This document shows, one piece after another, positions 5,345 to 5,823 of a stretch of DNA of 5,823 nucleotides. The stretch's first letter is position 1; each line of letters begins with the position of its first letter. The notes under the pieces are model-generated. The model worked only from the letters and a program-made list of their open reading frames with translations, ran no database searches and was not told the DNA's origin. Source of the DNA: Chloroflexota bacterium. Its GTDB lineage: Bacteria; Chloroflexota; Ktedonobacteria; Ktedonobacterales; Ktedonobacteraceae. Both the position numbers and the translations under genes were made by a program. Location: NCBI GenBank assembly GCA_005881995.1, contig VBHV01000071.1, forward strand, positions 1-5,823, in the 5' to 3' direction.

Positions 5345-5366
5345 GTGAGTGGATTTCCCCATTCAC
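5345..5366. terminator. Stem-loop between convergent genes
   Basis: GTGAGTGG (5345-5352) pairs with CCATTCAC (5359-5366): 8 bp with one G/T wobble and a 6-nt loop. It fills the gap after the Uma2 stop and overlaps the TGA stop of the kinase-like gene. No T-run follows on either strand. It could serve as a weak bidirectional terminator or a 3'-end stabiliser. Confidence 0.4.
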
Positions 5367-5823
5367 AACCCGAACCAGAACAATACAATCGCAACCCCAA
5401 TCGGCACCGTCAAATTATCCGATCCCCACGGCGAAATGGCTTCGAGGAGCGTTCCTACTATCGCCGCGAAGAGTCCACCTAATAGAATGAGTGGGAGGCT
5501 AAGCGAAGAAACAATAGCCAATGTAATGGCTACAGCCACAAAAGTAAACACAAAACAGGCCAGCGAGCCTTCGGGAGTGCGTTTGTGGCCTTTGCTGCCT
5601 GGGACGGTATAGCTGTGCTTGCCGAAGCGTTTGCCGATGATGGACGCGAAGGCATCGCCCCAGGTCATAGCCATAATGCCGGCCATGGCGTACTCCTCAA
5701 GGCCTCTTGGAAAGCCCTGTTCCCATCCGGTGTGAAAGATGAAAAGCAAAAGCGTACAGGAGAGGGCAAAATACACGGTACCCGGAGTTGCGCCCTCCTT
5801 CGGGTCCATGGCGCTGAAGACGT
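5363..5823 (-). CDS. Phytol/dolichol-kinase-like integral membrane protein, C-terminal part (cut by right window edge)
   Basis: Enzymes of this family (phytol kinase VTE5, dolichol kinase SEC59) phosphorylate long isoprenoid alcohols in the membrane, generally using CTP. The 152 visible residues carry the family signatures: WGDAFASIIGKRFGKHSY, then GSKGHKRTPEGSLA (the K-x-x-EGS-type motif), and near the end EAISPWGSDNLTVPI. Hydrophobic segments alternate with these: VYFALSCTLLLFIFHTGW before the first motif, FVFTFVAVAITLAIV and LILLGGLFAAIVGTL between motifs, and a final VAIVLFWFGL at the C-terminus. The frame continues past the right edge through VFSA before an internal Met, so the true start is outside the window. 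The family is normally about 200-230 residues, so perhaps a third is missing. The alcohol substrate cannot be told from sequence. Confidence 0.85.
   Translation of the reverse strand, partial: VFSAMDPKEGATPGTVYFALSCTLLLFIFHTGWEQGFPRGLEEYAMAGIMAMTWGDAFASIIGKRFGKHSYTVPGSKGHKRTPEGSLACFVFTFVAVAITLAIVSSLSLPLILLGGLFAAIVGTLLEAISPWGSDNLTVPIGVAIVLFWFGL

Overview
The window is bacterial and densely coded, with moderate GC content, short intergenic gaps and no mobile element, CRISPR array, tRNA or rRNA that I can see. The mix of genes (a multi-S1-domain ribosomal protein S1, a CoA-type Nudix hydrolase, a P1/DmpA-family Ntn hydrolase, a pentapeptide-repeat fusion, a Uma2-family nuclease and a phytol/dolichol-kinase-like enzyme) would suit a large-genome soil-type bacterium. 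I lean towards Chloroflexota, perhaps Ktedonobacteria. This is a guess from gene style, not from a marker search.

Layout. Positions 1-845 (minus) hold the N-terminal 281 residues of ribosomal protein S1, cut by the left edge. Positions 846-1346 are non-coding: they hold an apparently long rpsA leader (about 360 nt, with a strong hairpin and a small hairpin next to the start codon) and two divergent extended -10 promoters. Positions 1347-1955 (plus) encode a Nudix CoA-pyrophosphatase-like enzyme. Positions 2001-2501 (plus) encode an unrecognised Pro/Ser/Thr-rich protein with one C-terminal membrane segment. Positions 2550-4597 (minus) are a two-gene operon: a pentapeptide-repeat protein with an unusual C-terminal domain, followed after 2 nt by a P1-family (DmpA/NylC-like) self-processing hydrolase. 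Positions 4746-5333 (plus) encode a Uma2-family PD-(D/E)XK protein, divergent from the operon. Positions 5363-5823 (minus) are the C-terminal part of a phytol/dolichol-kinase-like membrane protein, cut by the right edge.

How it works together. Most genes look like independent housekeeping or accessory units. The one clear functional pair is the pentapeptide fusion with the P1 hydrolase. The fusion joins 27 uninterrupted pentapeptides to a domain that looks to me like a Rossmann/TIR-like nucleotide-binding module, and it is tightly coupled to a predicted autoproteolytic Ntn hydrolase. This is the best candidate in the window for an undescribed system.

Two recurrent features stand out. Two plus-strand genes have a TACAAT -10 box ending 5-6 nt before the ATG, which suggests leaderless transcripts. 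Both convergent gene junctions carry a stem-loop that overlaps a stop codon and lacks a U-tract.
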